This document shows, in pieces, positions 30,301-31,803 of a stretch of DNA of 31,803 bases. Source of the stretch: CALMRE01 sp964412895 (GTDB lineage: Bacteria > UBP6 > UBA1177 > JAKLFG01); NCBI GenBank assembly GCA_964412895.1, contig CAYPQK010000027.1:1-31803 (forward strand), given 5' to 3'. The translations under genes were made by a program, and so were the position numbers. Every line of letters starts with the position of its first letter. Position 1 is the stretch's first letter. Under the pieces are notes generated by a model. That model was not told the DNA's origin, did no database searches, and was given only the letters and a program-made list of their open reading frames with translations.

Positions 30301-31803
30301 TTCTGCAGACCAACAGAACGAGGTTGCTCCTGCTGTTTCTCAATTCGCCAATAATAAGGCTTTGCTTGTATACTCACATTATGATGATGCTCCCGAAATG
30401 CTTACAGGTAGAGTTATGGCGCGGTTTATATATTACCTACAAGTAGGTGAGAACTGTGCAGGAAACGAACAATGTCTGAACGGTCAGTGTGTTGACGGCG
30501 TCTGTTGTAAGTCAACAACTTGTGACGACGGCAACCTCTGCACCGTTGATTCCTGCGCGGTGAATGGTGATGGCACCTGTTCAAATCTTCCAGGAAATGT
30601 GGGATTGAGATGCCGAGATGCGGCAGGTAGTTGTGATGTGCCCGATTATTGCAATGGAGTGTCAACTGAATGTGAGGACATTAAAGAGCCTGCCACTGTG
30701 GAATGTCGCACAGCAAAAGGAGTTTGTGATACCGCCGAGTTCTGTGACGAAGTGAACAATGACTGTCCGGCCGATGTGAAACTTTCAAGCGAATGTCGTC
30801 CGGCGGTGGATATCTGCGATGTCGTCGAGAAGTGTGATGGCGTCAATGATGATTGTCCACCCGATGTGCTGGTAGATGCGACGGTGGAGTGCCGTGCCGC
30901 TGCCGGTTCGTGTGATGTAGCCGAATACTGCACCGGTGCGGGCGTCGATTGTCCGCTCGATCTCTATGCGGTGGTCGATACCGAATGCCGCGCGAAAACG
31001 GGCGATTGCGATGTGGCAGAAAGTTGTACCGGCAGCGAGATCAACTGTCCGGCCGACGCGGTGGCGCTTGCCACGGTCGAATGCCGTGCTCAGGGTGGCG
31101 TCTGCGATGTGGCCGAGAACTGCGATGGGAAGAAAAAGGAATGCCCGACTGACGGGTTCAAGACATCGAGTACCGAATGCCGCGCATCGACTGATTCGTG
31201 CGACATTGCCGAGCAGTGTACCGGCTTCTTGCCCAGCTGTCCCGAGGACGGTGTAGCGCTTGCCACGGTCGAATGCCGTGCGAAGGATGGCGATTGCGAT
31301 GTTGCCGAGAACTGCGACGGCACAAGTAAGAGTTGTCCAATCGATGTGCGCGTAGCAAATACGGTTGCATGTCGTGCCTCAGCGGATGTCTGTGATGTGA
31401 CCGAATACTGCGATGGTACGAACAAGGATTGTCCGACCGATATGAAGCTTACCAGTGAATGCCGTCCGGCGATCGGCGTGTGCGATGCGGTTGAGAATTG
31501 CGACGGTGTGAACGACGACTGTCCCAATGATGAACTGCTGACGAACACGACGCCATGTCGCACTTCGACCGGCGATTGTGACACCACTGAATACTGTACT
31601 GGACTCGATATCTTCTGCCCCGCCGAAGACTTTACCGGCGTTAATGGGAATGTTTGCGACGACGCCAATGCCCTTACCGAAAACGACATCTGTTTGAATG
31701 GTACTTGCGCCGGTGAACTCATTTTTGGTGTCTGCGGAAACACCATCGCAATAGATGCCTTGCCCTACACCGCGACCGGCACGACCATTGGGCGGCCGAA
31801 TGC
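27350..31803 (+). CDS. Giant surface lipoprotein: 13 FDGxNYxVVW repeats and 11 disintegrin-like Cys repeats (3' end off window)
   Basis: The frame runs from the ATG at 27350 to the right edge without a stop, giving 1484 codons so far. The start MRNILLTLIALVLASCGGEM and the following PPEFAWE match the preceding gene. Residues about 55-290 form an N-terminal domain ending with IEGSAYPAILDPVIGPEF, a prodomain-like region seen in large exported proteins. Thirteen repeats of about 55 residues follow (SFDGTNYLVVWED.R...DIYGARVSTAGVVLD..GIAIS), probably propeller blades. From about residue 1035 there are Cys repeats: eleven units of the form CRxxxxxCDVAExCDGxxxxCPxD, like those of Myxococcota exported proteins and of ADAM disintegrin domains. 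The last visible residues start another domain. It lies 25 bases after the previous gene, likely in the same transcript. Adhesion is a guess. Confidence 0.85.
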   Translation, partial: MRNILLTLIALVLASCGGEMPSAASPATANLTPPEFAWEKDAPVSGVVEPTQPVSGNVSAPFDIGGVMRQVHFAFREKDGLFEGGDTNYAVKVTQDGSFSVTPVHYPNGKRDMARAERRDPREEMERMEHREREKPMMGKAASFRTLGFPVPRMRTNDKAHLELVRGDVVEELKNTENGVEQNWRFAKKPETTGDLTISVAVDGVDYIGATDNGLHFAEKGSKLGFRYGIGTWIDANGVETTIVPQWRHGMISLTVPRSVIEGSAYPAILDPVIGPEFGMDEPVWAPALEKHDHPAVSFDGTNYLVVWEDYRNDLLYPDIYGTRISTTGAVLDISGIAISTTEKRQLYPAIAFDGTNYLVIWQDERNINEDIYGTRVSTAGIVLEPEGIAISVASNYQEYPELAFDGINYFAVWMDKRNGTNYDIYGTRISTEGSVVDTNGVAVRIEPYDQKYPKIAFDGVNYFVVWENLRTDGSYSDIYGARVSTAGELIDVNGIAISSVGGSEDFPALAFDGTNYLVVWSGLYIHENIGGRRVSTAGIVLDTENIIIGNSLKSQYCPEISFDGINYLVAWIDARNDDDLDNHDVYGARVSTSGAVLDTDGVAISTAPYDQEYPAIACDGVNCFVVWTDYRNDNYSAIHGSRVSTAGNLIDTGGLAVSTTANNQQKPAISFDGTNYLVVWKDGRNGIDYDIYGARLSATGSLLDANGIAISTAPFDQTSPSIAFDGANYFVVWEDYRYKKSPYRYSDIYGARVTTDGSVLDLGGIAISNENYHQSVPALAFDGINYLVVWMDGRTGSSDVNIYGARVSTAGTVLNTHGFPINIEVQEQGYPAIVFDGNNYFVAWRDLRSNNDSDIYGTRVSTSGMVLDGIWDGIAISTKVLWQSGPAIAFDGNNYFVVWSDNRNGWLSDDIYGARISTAGVVLDIDGILISSSSGSQYNPAIIFDGVNHLVVWEDQRAGAKNYNIYGQKVSQGGLLLGSEMLLSADQQNEVAPAVSQFANNKALLVYSHYDDAPEMLTGRVMARFIYYLQVGENCAGNEQCLNGQCVDGVCCKSTTCDDGNLCTVDSCAVNGDGTCSNLPGNVGLRCRDAAGSCDVPDYCNGVSTECEDIKEPATVECRTAKGVCDTAEFCDEVNNDCPADVKLSSECRPAVDICDVVEKCDGVNDDCPPDVLVDATVECRAAAGSCDVAEYCTGAGVDCPLDLYAVVDTECRAKTGDCDVAESCTGSEINCPADAVALATVECRAQGGVCDVAENCDGKKKECPTDGFKTSSTECRASTDSCDIAEQCTGFLPSCPEDGVALATVECRAKDGDCDVAENCDGTSKSCPIDVRVANTVACRASADVCDVTEYCDGTNKDCPTDMKLTSECRPAIGVCDAVENCDGVNDDCPNDELLTNTTPCRTSTGDCDTTEYCTGLDIFCPAEDFTGVNGNVCDDANALTENDICLNGTCAGELIFGVCGNTIAIDALPYTATGTTIGRPN
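28228..30290 (+). repeat. Thirteen tandem FDGxNYxVVW coding repeats
   Basis: Thirteen units of about 160 bases can be counted by their FDG.NY..VW cores, with YG.R.ST.G linkers. The 13th (VFDGVNHLVVW-like) and a degenerate piece after it end the array. The region is visibly AT-richer than both flanks of the same gene. Confidence 0.85.
30580..31660 (+). repeat. Eleven disintegrin-like Cys repeats
   Basis: Eleven units of about 30 residues share ECRA..G.CDVAE.C.G....CP.D. They are regular in spacing, with six or so Cys-based contacts per pair of units. The last unit ends CPAEDF, as does the single unit in the gene at 24052. Confidence 0.85.

Noticed and set aside
24280..31660. Regular DNA repeats that might be read as CRISPR or satellite DNA
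   Set aside because: Units are 90-160 bases, stay in frame and encode conserved protein repeats; there are no short identical repeats with unique spacers.

Overview
The window looks like part of a GC-rich Gram-negative genome, most likely a deltaproteobacterial or Myxococcota-type lineage. This rests on the many Sec/lipoprotein signals, long Asp/Pro-rich linkers, disintegrin-like Cys repeats of the type common in secreted Myxococcota proteins, and an ECF sigma/FecR pair. The placement is inference; there is no rRNA or other phylogenetic marker apart from housekeeping pyk and gdhA. I saw no tRNA, rRNA, CRISPR array, transposase or phage gene. No stretch longer than about 300 bases lacks a gene.

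Layout. (1) 1-4419, minus strand: a surface beta-propeller sensor fused to a chemoreceptor signalling domain, then an LPP20/FlgT-like lipoprotein cut by an in-frame amber codon, then a TlpA-like thioredoxin that runs off the left edge. (2) 4489-11065, minus strand: YjbQ, two secreted lipoproteins, a secreted peptidyl-arginine/agmatine deiminase-like enzyme with a Cys/Asp-rich tail, a second LPP20-like lipoprotein fused to Sel1 repeats, and a membrane protein. (3) 11158-12573, plus strand: pyruvate kinase with a clear sigma70-type promoter. (4) 12589-14837, minus strand: cassette 1, an anSME-like radical SAM/SPASM enzyme followed by two Asp/Tyr-rich lipoproteins that share an almost identical 50-residue leader. 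(5) 14906-17673, minus strand: a lipoprotein serpin and NADP-type glutamate dehydrogenase, with a strong terminator after gdhA. (6) 17888-20407, plus strand: ECF sigma factor, FecR-type anti-sigma factor and a Kazal-like lipoprotein, all overlapping. (7) 20500-23963, plus strand: cassette 2, four lipoproteins with a shared N-terminal motif and YGxxxxDYD repeats, translationally coupled to a radical SAM/SPASM enzyme that I recognise as the rSAM/lipoprotein-system type. (8) 24052-31803, plus strand: two very large paralogous surface lipoproteins with propeller-like repeats and disintegrin-like Cys repeats; the second runs off the right edge.

The common theme is a heavily elaborated cell surface. 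The most interesting part is the pair of radical SAM/lipoprotein cassettes. Each has a different radical SAM family and a different set of tandemly duplicated, Tyr/Asp/Pro-repeat lipoproteins with conserved leaders, which suggests enzymatic modification of long repetitive surface lipoproteins. A second recurring feature is a C-terminal tail of the form PDxGKH...GCGC..VF on two unrelated large exported proteins, a candidate sorting or processing signal without a membrane helix.
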